From Paenibacillus agri (GTDB lineage Bacteria > Bacillota > Bacilli > Paenibacillales > Paenibacillaceae): 64,000 bases of DNA. Every line of letters starts with the position of its first letter. Positions within the stretch are counted from its first letter, which is position 1. The translations under genes were made by a program, and so were the position numbers. The DNA is taken from the NCBI RefSeq assembly GCF_013359945.1, contig NZ_JABWCS010000215.1, positions 1 through 64,000 on the forward strand, read 5' to 3'. This document shows, in pieces, positions 42,517 through 51,528 of this stretch. The notes under the pieces are model-generated. The model was not told the DNA's origin and did no database searches. It saw only the letters and a program-made list of their open reading frames with translations.

Positions 42517-42681
42517 TTGACAAGAGATACTCTTGAAGCAGTATGGTATAAGCGCGGATTCCGGCGAGCAGAAGAGCATAACCAATATGTCATAATCATC
42601 ACAAATATGGGGGATTATTCACTGCTTCTTGAAGAAATCATTGCGTTACTGCAAAAAAGATTATACTTAGAAAATAGATGA
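42517..42681 (+). CDS. possible 54-aa protein or gene fragment
   Basis: From TTG 42517 the frame reads TRDTLEAVWYKRGFRRAEEH, then NQYVIIITNMGDYSLLLEEI and ends KRLYLENR. Composition is protein-like: alternating hydrophobic residues and a closing amphipathic helix. There is no ribosome site, and the open frame starts right after a TGA at 42463. It looks like the C-terminal tail of a lost larger protein more than an intact gene. Confidence 0.35.
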   Translation: MTRDTLEAVWYKRGFRRAEEHNQYVIIITNMGDYSLLLEEIIALLQKRLYLENR

Positions 42682-42749
42682 AGGGGAATCATGGGAGGGC
42701 TCTTGGCAGTGATTCCTTGGTTTACCTAGTTTAGAAGGAGTATGACACC

Positions 42750-44573
42750 ATGAAATTAATCGCCAACCTCTCTCTTCAGAAAAAAATAATACTGTTAATG
42801 CTGATTTTGTACCTCCCGCTTCCGCTGCTAGGTCAATTCTGGTACGAAAAAAGCCATAAGGTCATTCGGCAAAACACCATTGAATCAAGCTATCAGCTGG
42901 TTGAACAGGTCAATAGATATGTGGACAGGTATTTTCAGGACATTGAGCATCAAATGTATCCTATCCTGGTTAATGATCTGACATTGCAATTTTTAAATGA
43001 TTCTGTAAGCGGTTCCTATGATCGTTTTCTCCGCTCCAATCGCATCGAGCGAGAGCTTTTGAATCCGCTAACAAGTAACCGAGAAGGCATCCGGGGAATC
43101 TCTCTGGTCAATGGGGAGGGGAGGGCGGTATCGTCTTCCAGCTTCTCATCTGCGGAGCGGAGATATAAGGAATATAACGCCAAGATTACGAAGACCGGCG
43201 TTTTTGAAGTTATGGGACTGGAACAGGATGAATGGAGCCCGCCCTTTTTGTCCATTGCGCTTAAATTCAACAGCACGAGTTACAGTACCAACAGCGGGCT
43301 GTTAATTATTGATTTGAAGCTGGACGAGGTGATCCAGATTGCCCGGAATGTGCGGATTGGCAAAACCGGGTACGTCTGGATTGCAGACAGCAAGGGGAGC
43401 GCGATTTATCGGCCTGGCAGTCATCCCAATGAGGGACTGTCTATTGACTATGCCAAAGCTATGGGCGATAAGCGTCAGGGGACGCTGACGATGCCTGGTG
43501 AATCAGGGGACAAGCTTGTAATGTTCTTTCATTCTAATACCACAGGTATGTCACTGTTCGCGGAGGTGCCGCTTGCTGAATTGAACGAGCCTCTATTGCA
43601 GATTAGCAGAATTTCTACCATTGTATTGCTGCTGATCTTCCTGCTGATCATGATTATTGTCAGTGGGGTGATGTATATGCTGAGCAATTCACTGCTGACA
43701 CTCTTGCGACTGATGAAGCGAACTCAGCTTGGCGAACTGGGAGTCAGAGCGCCAGAAAACCGAACTGCAGAAATAGGCAGCTTATACAGGGGCTTCAATA
43801 AGATGGTTGATGAAATTCAAAGACTCATCGATACGGTGCACCGGGCCAAGTTAAGGGAGAAGGAGCTCGAGGTGAAGCAGAAGGAAGCGCTTCTTCTAGC
43901 TATGCAGGCGCAGATCCATCCTCATTTTCTCTACAATACGCTGGAATTTATTAATGCCAGTGCCATTGTTGAGGGCAACCGGAAGATTAGCCGGATGATC
44001 GTTTCCCTCGGTGATATGTTTCGATACAGCGTAAGGAACCCGAATGAAACGGTCACGCTTGCCTTGGAGCTGGGGCATGTGTCTGCCTATCTCTCGATTC
44101 AGGCCGAACGCTATGAGAGTCTCTCCTACTTTATTCAAGTCTCTGAAAAGGCCGCAGCACAGACCTCAGCGATCAACTCTATGCTGCAGCCGATTGTAGA
44201 GAATTGCTTCAAGCATGGATTTGATAAATATAAAATCGTTCCCAATTACATTCGTATATCGGAAATGCAGGTCGCAGCCGGCTGTTTAATTTCGATTGAA
44301 GATGGGGGCGGTGGCATGCCTCCGGTGATCATGGACAACTATAATCGGCTCTTTGATCTATCCGGAGATGAATTACTGGAGCTTGAAGCAGAGAACAAGC
44401 AAAAAGGTATAGGTCTGCTGAATGTCCATACCAGATTACGGCTGTTATTTGGTGAACCGTATGGACTGTTCATCTCCACTTCGGGTCCAGATGGGACATG
44501 TATCGATATATTGTTGCCTACGCACATCGCGGCATTAGAGCAGGAACAACAAGGAGGCATACAGGATGTATAG
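42750..44573 (+). CDS. YesM-type sensor histidine kinase
   Basis: 607 residues. Two membrane helices (IILLMLILYLPLPLLGQF and ISTIVLLLIFLLIMIIVSGV) bracket an extracytoplasmic sensory domain of about 260 residues with a Cache-like pattern (GKTGYVWIADSKGSAIY). A HAMP linker follows, then the His-kinase domain with phospho-acceptor AMQAQIHPHFLYNTLEFIN and ATPase N/G boxes MLQPIVENCFKHGF and KGIGLLNVHTRL. It phosphorylates the YesN-type regulator encoded with an 8-bp overlap. It probably senses a sugar outside the cell and controls the following Lpl/GH36 genes. Confidence 0.93.
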   Translation: MKLIANLSLQKKIILLMLILYLPLPLLGQFWYEKSHKVIRQNTIESSYQLVEQVNRYVDRYFQDIEHQMYPILVNDLTLQFLNDSVSGSYDRFLRSNRIERELLNPLTSNREGIRGISLVNGEGRAVSSSSFSSAERRYKEYNAKITKTGVFEVMGLEQDEWSPPFLSIALKFNSTSYSTNSGLLIIDLKLDEVIQIARNVRIGKTGYVWIADSKGSAIYRPGSHPNEGLSIDYAKAMGDKRQGTLTMPGESGDKLVMFFHSNTTGMSLFAEVPLAELNEPLLQISRISTIVLLLIFLLIMIIVSGVMYMLSNSLLTLLRLMKRTQLGELGVRAPENRTAEIGSLYRGFNKMVDEIQRLIDTVHRAKLREKELEVKQKEALLLAMQAQIHPHFLYNTLEFINASAIVEGNRKISRMIVSLGDMFRYSVRNPNETVTLALELGHVSAYLSIQAERYESLSYFIQVSEKAAAQTSAINSMLQPIVENCFKHGFDKYKIVPNYIRISEMQVAAGCLISIEDGGGGMPPVIMDNYNRLFDLSGDELLELEAENKQKGIGLLNVHTRLRLLFGEPYGLFISTSGPDGTCIDILLPTHIAALEQEQQGGIQDV

Positions 44574-45606
44574 AATCATCCTTGTGGATGATGAATCCAT
44601 GAGCAGAAAAAGTTTGGATAAAATTCTTACTTCGGCGCATTCTCAATACCAGATTGTGGGCGAAGCCGCTAATGGGGCTGAAGCCCTGGAGCTGATACGG
44701 CTTCAACAGCCTCATCTGATCATTACAGACATCAGCATGCCCATAATGGATGGAATCGAGCTGATCCAGCGATTGCGCCAGGATGGCTACGATGGTGAAA
44801 TTATCATTTTGTCAGGGTATGGGGAGTTTGAATATGCCCAGGCCGCCCTGCGCCATGGGGTAGTAGATTATCTGCTGAAGCCGCTGAAGGAGGAACTGGT
44901 TGTAGAGCTGGTTGGCCGACTGTTCGCTCGCTTTGCCAACACCCGCCAGAAGGCGATGGTAAAAAATCAGCTGTTAGCACCGGTTATATCAGCTGCAGAA
45001 CGAATTAGCACGGCACTCTGGGCTGCGAATGCACCGGTTCTTTCCCAGGAAACCGAAAATCTGCTTAAACTACTTGCGCATCAGGAACTTTCTTATGAGG
45101 AACGGCGCACACTTTTGGAGAACGCAGCCTCATTGATCCAGAATCAGCTGGGGGATCGGCTCTTGATCAGCCCATGGGAGATCCCATACGATGAACCAGG
45201 GTACACCACGCTGGAGTCATCGTTCAGAGACTGGCTGGAACGCAAGCTGGCAGAGACACGGGACAAGCGGAATTGGGGAAGACGCAGTGCCACCCAGCAG
45301 GCGATGGACTATATTAAGCAGCATTTCTCAGATAGTGAGTTGAGCCTGGAAAAGGTGCTTGAGCCACTGGATATTTCCACGACTTATTTTTACCATCTGC
45401 TGATGGAAGAGACAGGGATGTCCTATATTGCCTACCTGACTAATGTCCGCATGGAGCACGCCAAAGCGTTGCTGACAGACACTTCGCTGAAGACCTATGA
45501 GGTTGGACAACGCTGTGGCTATCCCGATTATTCCCATTTCACGAAGCGTTTCAAGCGGATGATCGGCCTTTCGCCCTCAGAATATAGAAAACGGATGCAA
45601 CAATAA
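44566..45606 (+). CDS. YesN-type AraC response regulator
   Basis: 346 residues. Receiver domain with DDES and the phospho-acceptor Asp in HLIITDISMPIMDGIEL, and conserved Lys in DYLLKPLKEE. The C-terminal AraC domain has two helix-turn-helix units (SLEKVLEPLDISTTYFYHLL; KTYEVGQRCGYPDYSHFTKRFKRM). ATG after AAGGAGG and overlapping the kinase gene. It should activate the transporter/alpha-galactosidase genes downstream. Confidence 0.94.
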   Translation: MYRIILVDDESMSRKSLDKILTSAHSQYQIVGEAANGAEALELIRLQQPHLIITDISMPIMDGIELIQRLRQDGYDGEIIILSGYGEFEYAQAALRHGVVDYLLKPLKEELVVELVGRLFARFANTRQKAMVKNQLLAPVISAAERISTALWAANAPVLSQETENLLKLLAHQELSYEERRTLLENAASLIQNQLGDRLLISPWEIPYDEPGYTTLESSFRDWLERKLAETRDKRNWGRRSATQQAMDYIKQHFSDSELSLEKVLEPLDISTTYFYHLLMEETGMSYIAYLTNVRMEHAKALLTDTSLKTYEVGQRCGYPDYSHFTKRFKRMIGLSPSEYRKRMQQ

Positions 45607-45620
45607 TGTAACCGCTAACA
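45607..45620 (+). promoter_or_regulatory. cre site
   Basis: TGTAACCGCTAACA fits the CcpA consensus TGWAANCGNTNWCA at every fixed position. It starts right after the yesN-type stop and about 108 bp before the binding-protein gene, so glucose repression of the alpha-galactoside operon is likely. Confidence 0.65.
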
Positions 45621-45728
45621 CTGAGTGATGAAAAGAACATAACGAAATGAAATCTCCATTTTTTTGCCCCAGACTATCTTCTACAATAACCATGTAGACA
45701 AGAAACACAACTAAGAGGGGGAACACTG

Positions 45729-47405
45729 ATGAGCAGAAAAGGTAGTGTCTTGGGCACGGCTATGCTGGCATCCGTAATGCTATTATCTGCCTGCGGCGGC
45801 AATTCATCCGGCAACAATAGCGGCAATACTGCTAGCGAGGGTGATAGCACAACACCGGCGGTGGAGAAGGTTAATGAGTTCGGCTGGAAGCTGCCACAGA
45901 AAACGACGCAGATTCACTTTTTCCAAGCAGAGAAAGGAAATCCGGATAAGATCAACAGGAAACAAGCAGCGTTCCATGATTATTTGTTGAAAGAATTTAA
46001 TGTAGATATCCAAAGATCGTCTCTGGATGTTGATCCCAAAGAAAAATTGAATCTGATGCTGGTATCCGGTGATTACCCAGAGGTTATTGCAGCCATGGAT
46101 GAATCCCAGATTTCCCAGTGGAAGGCACAGGGGAAAATCATCGATCTGGCCCCGCTGGTAGATAAATACGGACCGAATCTCAAGAAAGAGTTGGGCTCCC
46201 GTTATGAAACCTATCTTGACGCAGATGGCAAGCTGTGGGGACTTCCTCGTGGTTGGGGATATCTGCCTATTCCTGATTTTACCGCTCACATCCGTTGGGA
46301 CTGGTATCAGGAGATTGGTGCTCCCGAGATCAAAACGCCTGATGATTATTACAATGTCCTGAAACAGATCGTAGCCAAGCATCCTACCAATGACAAAGGT
46401 GAGAAGAACTATGCACTGTCCTGGAATAGCGACGTCAGAATTGACAGCGCTCTCGGCTTCTGGGGCTTGAAGGATGGCTATAAAGAGGACGGGGATCACA
46501 ATCTGACTCACTGGCTGAACACGGCAGAGGGCAAGGAAGGTCTGCTCTACTACAACCGCTTCTTCCGTGAGGGACTGATGGATCCAGACGCATTTATCAA
46601 TAAGTTCGACGATTGGAAAATCAAGTTCTCCAACGAGCGCATCGCCGGCCATATCGGCCCATGGTGGCAATCATGGAATGCTGGTCATGAAATCTGGCAA
46701 AAGACAGATCCGGATTACAAAGAAGACAAACGTTTCGTACAAATGGCATTTAAAGCTCCTGACGCAGAGAAAGCTTATCTGTCCGCCAAGAATACACATG
46801 GCTGGAATTACACAGTAATCACAGATAAAGCAAAAAATGCTGAAGAGATTATCAAGTTCCTCGATTTCACAGTTTCACCGATCGGTACGCGCCTGATGGG
46901 CTGGGGTATTCCGAACCTGCCAGAATCCTATTGGAACTATGAAGGTGACGGCAAATGGTCGTTCAATGAGACACAGAAGCAAACACTTCTGGACGGCAAG
47001 CTGGATTTTGAGAAAACAGAAACAGCTAACGGCAGCAATTCCTTCTGGCTGGCTTATCCGCAAGGTCTGCTGAGTGATGATAACAAGAGCACTGCTTGGT
47101 TCGATCAGAACTTCATTGCTGATGAGAAGTGGAAGAAGCTGATGAATGATAATGTCAAGGATACGATCTATGACAATACGGAGCAGCGTGTCAGCTTCAC
47201 CAATGAGAACCCGCTGACGATCAAGAATCAGCAGGTCGAAGATCTCGTTAAAACAGGATTTGTTAAAGTCATTATGTCCCAGTCTGAGGATGAAGCATCC
47301 CGTAACTTCGATGAGCTGCGTGACAAGGCTAACAAACTGGGTCTGAAGGATCTCGAGCAGTACCGCACTGAGGAATATAAAAAGAACCTCGCGCTCGTGA
47401 AATAA
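45729..47405 (+). CDS. LplA-type sugar-binding lipoprotein
   Basis: 558 residues, ATG after GAGGGGG. Lipobox ASVMLLSACGG with Cys near residue 21, a Ser/Asn/Gly linker, then a large solute-binding fold typical of the LplA group (QIHFFQAEKGNPDKINRKQA; LNLMLVSGDYPEVIAAMDES; LWGLPRGWGYLPIPDF; DFTVSPIGTRLMGWGI). It binds an oligosaccharide outside the membrane. The adjacent GH36 gene points to an alpha-galactoside. No ATPase gene is present in the cluster. Confidence 0.92.
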   Translation: MSRKGSVLGTAMLASVMLLSACGGNSSGNNSGNTASEGDSTTPAVEKVNEFGWKLPQKTTQIHFFQAEKGNPDKINRKQAAFHDYLLKEFNVDIQRSSLDVDPKEKLNLMLVSGDYPEVIAAMDESQISQWKAQGKIIDLAPLVDKYGPNLKKELGSRYETYLDADGKLWGLPRGWGYLPIPDFTAHIRWDWYQEIGAPEIKTPDDYYNVLKQIVAKHPTNDKGEKNYALSWNSDVRIDSALGFWGLKDGYKEDGDHNLTHWLNTAEGKEGLLYYNRFFREGLMDPDAFINKFDDWKIKFSNERIAGHIGPWWQSWNAGHEIWQKTDPDYKEDKRFVQMAFKAPDAEKAYLSAKNTHGWNYTVITDKAKNAEEIIKFLDFTVSPIGTRLMGWGIPNLPESYWNYEGDGKWSFNETQKQTLLDGKLDFEKTETANGSNSFWLAYPQGLLSDDNKSTAWFDQNFIADEKWKKLMNDNVKDTIYDNTEQRVSFTNENPLTIKNQQVEDLVKTGFVKVIMSQSEDEASRNFDELRDKANKLGLKDLEQYRTEEYKKNLALVK

Positions 47406-47433
47406 CAAGGAGAGATTTGGAGGGAAACCTACT

Positions 47434-48336
47434 ATGAATTACCTCAAGCGATTTTCCCGCGAACGGCAGCTGTGGCTGTTAAGTTTGCCAATCATCCTAT
47501 GGGTACTTTTGTTTGCCTATTATCCGATGTATGGCTTAGTAATCGCCTTTCAAAATTATATTCCAGGGCAATCCCTTTTCGGAAACTGGATCGGCTTTGA
47601 CAATTTTGTCCGGTTCTTTAACGAACCTGACTTCTGGATGATTATTAGAAATACGCTTGTCATCAGTATGCTAAATCTGCTGATTGGCTTTCCGGCACCG
47701 ATTCTGCTGGCACTGCTGCTAAGTGAAGTGAAAAGCAAGGTTTTTAAGAAAACCATTCAATCTCTGTCTTATGTACCCTACTTCATCTCATGGGTCGTGG
47801 TGGCCAGCATCCTGTTCACCCTTCTGGGAAGTGACGGTATTATCAATGAACTGCTGGTCCGCTTCGGCTGGATCGACAAACCGATTCTGTTCCTTGGCGA
47901 AGGTAAATATTTCTGGGGAATTCTGACTTCCGCTAACCTGTGGAAGGACGTCGGCTTCAGCTCGATCATTTACTTGTCTGCTATTGCCGGGATCGACAAG
48001 GAGCAATATGAAGCTGGCAGAGTAGATGGTCTGGGACGGTTTGGGTTGGTATGGCATATTACACTACCAAACATTCGTGCCACAATTGTACTATTATTTA
48101 TTCTTGCGCTAGGCGGTATTCTGAATGCGGGCTTTGAGCAGCAGCTGCTCTTGGGAAGCCCTAACACGAGGGATTATCATGAAGTCATCGATACGTATGT
48201 ATACCGGTTCGGGGTTCAACTTGGTAATTACTCCTATGGTACTGCGGTCGGCTTGATGAAGAGTTTGATCGGATTAACTTTGGTCATAACAGCCAACCGC
48301 TTGTCCCGAAAATTTATGCAAACGTCTATTTTCTAG
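47434..48336 (+). CDS. LplB-type sugar ABC permease
   Basis: 300 residues, ATG after GGAGGG. Six membrane helices, first LWLLSLPIILWVLLFAYYP, with EAA motif EQYEAGRVDGLGRFGLVWHI. The stretch GIDKEQYEAGRVDG is characteristic of the LplB group. Forms the channel with the next permease. Confidence 0.94.
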   Translation: MNYLKRFSRERQLWLLSLPIILWVLLFAYYPMYGLVIAFQNYIPGQSLFGNWIGFDNFVRFFNEPDFWMIIRNTLVISMLNLLIGFPAPILLALLLSEVKSKVFKKTIQSLSYVPYFISWVVVASILFTLLGSDGIINELLVRFGWIDKPILFLGEGKYFWGILTSANLWKDVGFSSIIYLSAIAGIDKEQYEAGRVDGLGRFGLVWHITLPNIRATIVLLFILALGGILNAGFEQQLLLGSPNTRDYHEVIDTYVYRFGVQLGNYSYGTAVGLMKSLIGLTLVITANRLSRKFMQTSIF

Positions 48337-48353
48337 AAAGGAGAATGCACCCG

Positions 48354-49244
48354 ATGACTTCACGATCGGTTCCTTGGTCACAACGCTTATTTGATATTGT
48401 AAATATTCTCGTCCTGTCATTATTCGGTATTGCTGTAGCCTATCCATTCTTCAATCTGCTGGCACTGTCGCTGAATGATGGTGCAGACGCGGCGCGCGGT
48501 GGTATTTACATTTTTCCACGGGTGTTCTCGTTAGATGCCTACAAGCTGTTGTTCGAGAACAGCAAGCTGCTGGAGGGCTTCGGATGGTCCGCTCTTCGTG
48601 TAGCGGTGGGTACGAGCACCAGTTTGTTCGTCACAGGTCTGCTGGCTTATATCGTCAGCGTCCGGCATTTCTCGGGACGTAAGTTCCTCCGTGTGTTATT
48701 CCTGGTTACGATGTACTTCAACGGCGGACTGATTCCAACTTACCTGCTTATGGTGAAGCTGGGCTTAACGGATTCTTTCCATGTGTACTGGATTCCGTCT
48801 CTGATCAGCGCGTACTATATGCTACTGATGTCTTCCTATATTTCTGAGCTTCCTGAAGCCCTGTTTGAATCTGCGAGAATTGACGGTGCTACCGAGCTGA
48901 AGATTTATATCCGGCTGGTGCTGCCAATGTCGCTTCCGGTGTTTGCAGCGATCTTTATCTATTCCGCGGTAGCACACTGGAATTCGTGGTTTGATGTGGT
49001 GCTGTATAATTCCAGCGGACATTATGACACGCTTCAGGTCTATCTGCGCCGATTGCTTCTGGAAGTAGAAGCTTCACAGCAAATTATGGATCAGCAGCTT
49101 CTGCATCAGAAGTTCAACAGCCTATCACCACTAACGCTGCGTGCAGCAACAACAATCGTGGTAACGGCGCCGATCTTGCTAGTTTATCCGTTCTTGCAGA
49201 AGTACTTTATCGGCGGCTTGACGATCGGTTCGGTTAAAGGCTGA
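48354..49244 (+). CDS. LplC-type sugar ABC permease
   Basis: 296 residues. ATG 48354 is 10 nt from AAAGGAG; the ATG at 48345 is only 1 nt from it and was rejected. Membrane helices include DIVNILVLSLFGIAVAYPFF, the EAA loop is LFESARIDGATELKIYIRLV, and the C-terminus is QKYFIGGLTIGSVKG. Second half of the importer channel. Confidence 0.94.
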   Translation: MTSRSVPWSQRLFDIVNILVLSLFGIAVAYPFFNLLALSLNDGADAARGGIYIFPRVFSLDAYKLLFENSKLLEGFGWSALRVAVGTSTSLFVTGLLAYIVSVRHFSGRKFLRVLFLVTMYFNGGLIPTYLLMVKLGLTDSFHVYWIPSLISAYYMLLMSSYISELPEALFESARIDGATELKIYIRLVLPMSLPVFAAIFIYSAVAHWNSWFDVVLYNSSGHYDTLQVYLRRLLLEVEASQQIMDQQLLHQKFNSLSPLTLRAATTIVVTAPILLVYPFLQKYFIGGLTIGSVKG

Positions 49245-49282
49245 TACAGCTATCATTAGAGGAGAACCCAACAGGAGGAACT

Positions 49283-51061
49283 ATGACGAATTTGATTGAC
49301 GCTCTTCTCCCCACCGTAAATGTGGTAAGCGAAGAAGATTTCTTTGAAATATCCAAGACTGTAGAGCGGACTGAGGAACATCTGCTGTTCATTGGCATTC
49401 GCTTAAAGGCGAAGCGAGACGGTATCCCGCCAGTATGTACGATTAGCTGGTCGATTCCAGCCCTCGATATCCATTCGATGTGGCATCCCGGCGTGGAGCG
49501 GAATCGGGCATTCCAGATTGATTGGGGCTCCGGTTTTAACAGCCGTAACTCTTCGCAGGCGCCTGTGACGGCCTTGTTAAATCTTGCCGGAAGAAACCGT
49601 ATGACCTTTGCTTTCACCGATGTCTTGAACAAGATCGAGGTGAAGGCAGGTATTCATGAGGAGGATTCCTCCTTCCTGTGCTCACTGAAGCTCTTTGAAG
49701 AGCCTGTGCCTAGCCTGGAGGTATACGAGGCGGTACTGCGGATTGATACCCGAGATATCCCGTATCATGAGGCATTAGCAGAGGTTAGCCGTTGGTGGGA
49801 GGGGCAGCCGGGTCTTGAGCCTGCTGGCGTTCCTGATGCTGCCCTGCGCCCGATGTACTCTACTTGGTATTCTTACCATCAGGAGCTGACTGATGCTGCA
49901 CTTGAGGAAGAATGCCGTCTGGCCCGTGAAATCGGCTGCGATACGATTATCGTCGACGATGGCTGGCAGACCGATGATAACAACCGGGGATATGCGTTTA
50001 CCGGGGACTGGGAGGTCTGTGAGACCAAGATCCCGGATATGAAAGCGCATGTGGACCGAGTGCATGATCTGGGCATGAAATATATGCTCTGGTATTCTGT
50101 ACCGTTCGTCGGCCGGAAAAGCCGGGTCTGGGACATCTTTAAGGACAAGGTGCTCAAGGTAGAGGAAGGTCTGGACGCCGGCGTGCTGGATCCGCGCTTC
50201 CCTGAGGTACGGGATTACCTCCTGCATATTTACCAGCAGGCAGTAACGGAGTGGGGTATCGACGGATTGAAGCTGGATTTTGTGGACAGCTTTCAGCCGA
50301 GAGACGGTGAACTTCCGGTAGAAGGGGGCGGCCGTGATTACCGTTCCATCCCGGAAGCTGTAGACCGGCTCTTCACCGACATCATGCAGTCGCTCAAATC
50401 GATCAAGCCGGATATTCTGATTGAGTTCCGTCAGAGCTATATCGGACCGTTAATGCGCAAGTACGGCAACATTTTCAGAGCGGGGGATTGTCCGAACGAT
50501 TCCATTCAGAACCGTGTGCGTACGCTTGATCTTCGGCTGCTGTCCGGCGATACGGCTGTACATTCCGATATGATTATGTTCAATCCGCATGAGGACACTG
50601 CCAGCTCAGCTATGCAGTTCATCAACAGTCTCTTCTCTGTGCTGCAAATTTCTGTGAGACTCGCAGAGATTGGGGAGGAGAAGCTGGCGATGCTGCGGTT
50701 CTGGACCGACTTCAGCCGCGAATACAGTGATGTGCTTCTGCGTGGAAGCTTGTCTCCGCAGCACCCGGAACTGCTGTATCCGATCGTAACGGCGAACAAA
50801 GACAACGTCCAGGTGATTGCTTGTTATGCTGAAATGGTCATCACGCCTCAGGGAACGCCTGAGCGGCTGGCGATTGTCAACGGAACGTATACTGATAATG
50901 TAGTCGTTAAATGGACGTCTGATCCTGCCGTGTATGTGGCAGTGATTAAGGACTGCCGTGGGGAAGTGACGGAACAGCTGACACTGGAATTACGGAAAGG
51001 GCTGCTGGAGGTGCCGGTGCCACGCGCAGGCGCAGCTATTTTGACCCGACTACAATCATAA
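49283..51061 (+). CDS. GH36 alpha-galactosidase-like enzyme
   Basis: 592 residues, ATG after CAGGAGG. The central (beta/alpha)8 barrel shows IIVDDGWQTDDNNRGY, nucleophile Asp in GLKLDFVDSF and acid/base Asp in FRAGDCPNDS, the melibiase pattern, plus a C-terminal beta domain. No signal peptide, so it works inside the cell on sugar delivered by the Lpl-type transporter. Shorter than the ~720-residue classical GH36 enzymes because the N-terminal beta-supersandwich is reduced. Alpha-N-acetylgalactosaminidase activity is an alternative. Confidence 0.87.
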   Translation: MTNLIDALLPTVNVVSEEDFFEISKTVERTEEHLLFIGIRLKAKRDGIPPVCTISWSIPALDIHSMWHPGVERNRAFQIDWGSGFNSRNSSQAPVTALLNLAGRNRMTFAFTDVLNKIEVKAGIHEEDSSFLCSLKLFEEPVPSLEVYEAVLRIDTRDIPYHEALAEVSRWWEGQPGLEPAGVPDAALRPMYSTWYSYHQELTDAALEEECRLAREIGCDTIIVDDGWQTDDNNRGYAFTGDWEVCETKIPDMKAHVDRVHDLGMKYMLWYSVPFVGRKSRVWDIFKDKVLKVEEGLDAGVLDPRFPEVRDYLLHIYQQAVTEWGIDGLKLDFVDSFQPRDGELPVEGGGRDYRSIPEAVDRLFTDIMQSLKSIKPDILIEFRQSYIGPLMRKYGNIFRAGDCPNDSIQNRVRTLDLRLLSGDTAVHSDMIMFNPHEDTASSAMQFINSLFSVLQISVRLAEIGEEKLAMLRFWTDFSREYSDVLLRGSLSPQHPELLYPIVTANKDNVQVIACYAEMVITPQGTPERLAIVNGTYTDNVVVKWTSDPAVYVAVIKDCRGEVTEQLTLELRKGLLEVPVPRAGAAILTRLQS

Positions 51062-51066
51062 AGGTG

Positions 51067-51102
51067 AAGAGGGAGTGCAGATATCTGCATTCCCTCTTTT
51101 TT
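51067..51102 (+). terminator. terminator of the Lpl-GH36 operon
   Basis: AAGAGGGAGTGCAG/CTGCATTCCCTCTT with a 4-nt ATAT loop and a six-T run. Confidence 0.9.
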
Positions 51103-51239
51103 ACATTGGCATAACAAACCGTAGCGTAGTTCTCGAAATACGACCATTGTTCCCGCATTTCGATGTATTTTTTAACGTTTTTTTAAATATAATGGGAGAA
51201 AAACAGAAAGGGCCAAATCATCATTTTTACACAAAGGTG

Positions 51240-51268
51240 TTTAGAGTCTCTTCTTCGCGTGGTATAAT
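51240..51268 (+). promoter_or_regulatory. promoter of the yitT-family unit
   Basis: TTTAGA (51240-51245), 17-bp spacer, TATAAT (51263-51268). Transcription would begin near 51275, leaving a leader of about 250 nt. Confidence 0.65.
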
Positions 51269-51274
51269 GTAAAC

Positions 51275-51528
51275 AGAACTTATCAAATTAAAGAAAGGAT
51301 CAGGATACCATGTGTCCCCGAAGGACGAATCCCCAAAGGACGATTTGGAAACGTTATGATCTGTCTTATACTTAGCTTCCCTGCCGAAGATGCGCGAACC
51401 GTTAATTGACGAAGCCGCCTCTACGAGGGAAGGGAGTAGCATTATGCGAAGGAGCAATACCTCCGGTTCAACCCGTCGTAGAGGTTGGTGGGACGTTTAG
51501 CCGCCATTTACGATAAGGGGAGACCAGT
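51275..51528 (+). promoter_or_regulatory. structured 5' leader with 18-codon peptide
   Basis: Two 15-nt tandem units (51315-51329 and 51330-51344, core CCCCRAAGGACGA) come first. CCTCTACGA (51418-51426) pairs perfectly with TCGTAGAGG (51476-51484). TTCCCT (51377-51382) can instead pair with AGGGAA (51426-51431). A short frame with GGGAGT upstream, ATG 51444 to TAG 51500 (MRRSNTSGSTRRRGWWDV), covers the 3' arm, so its translation would open the stem. No known riboswitch class fits convincingly. Confidence 0.55.

Noticed and set aside
51430..51523. GGGAGTAGC and GGGGAGACC resembled the yybP-ykoY manganese riboswitch cores.
   Set aside because: The closing P1 stem cannot be formed around them, and the GGGAGTAGC lies inside another perfect stem, so the match is likely chance.
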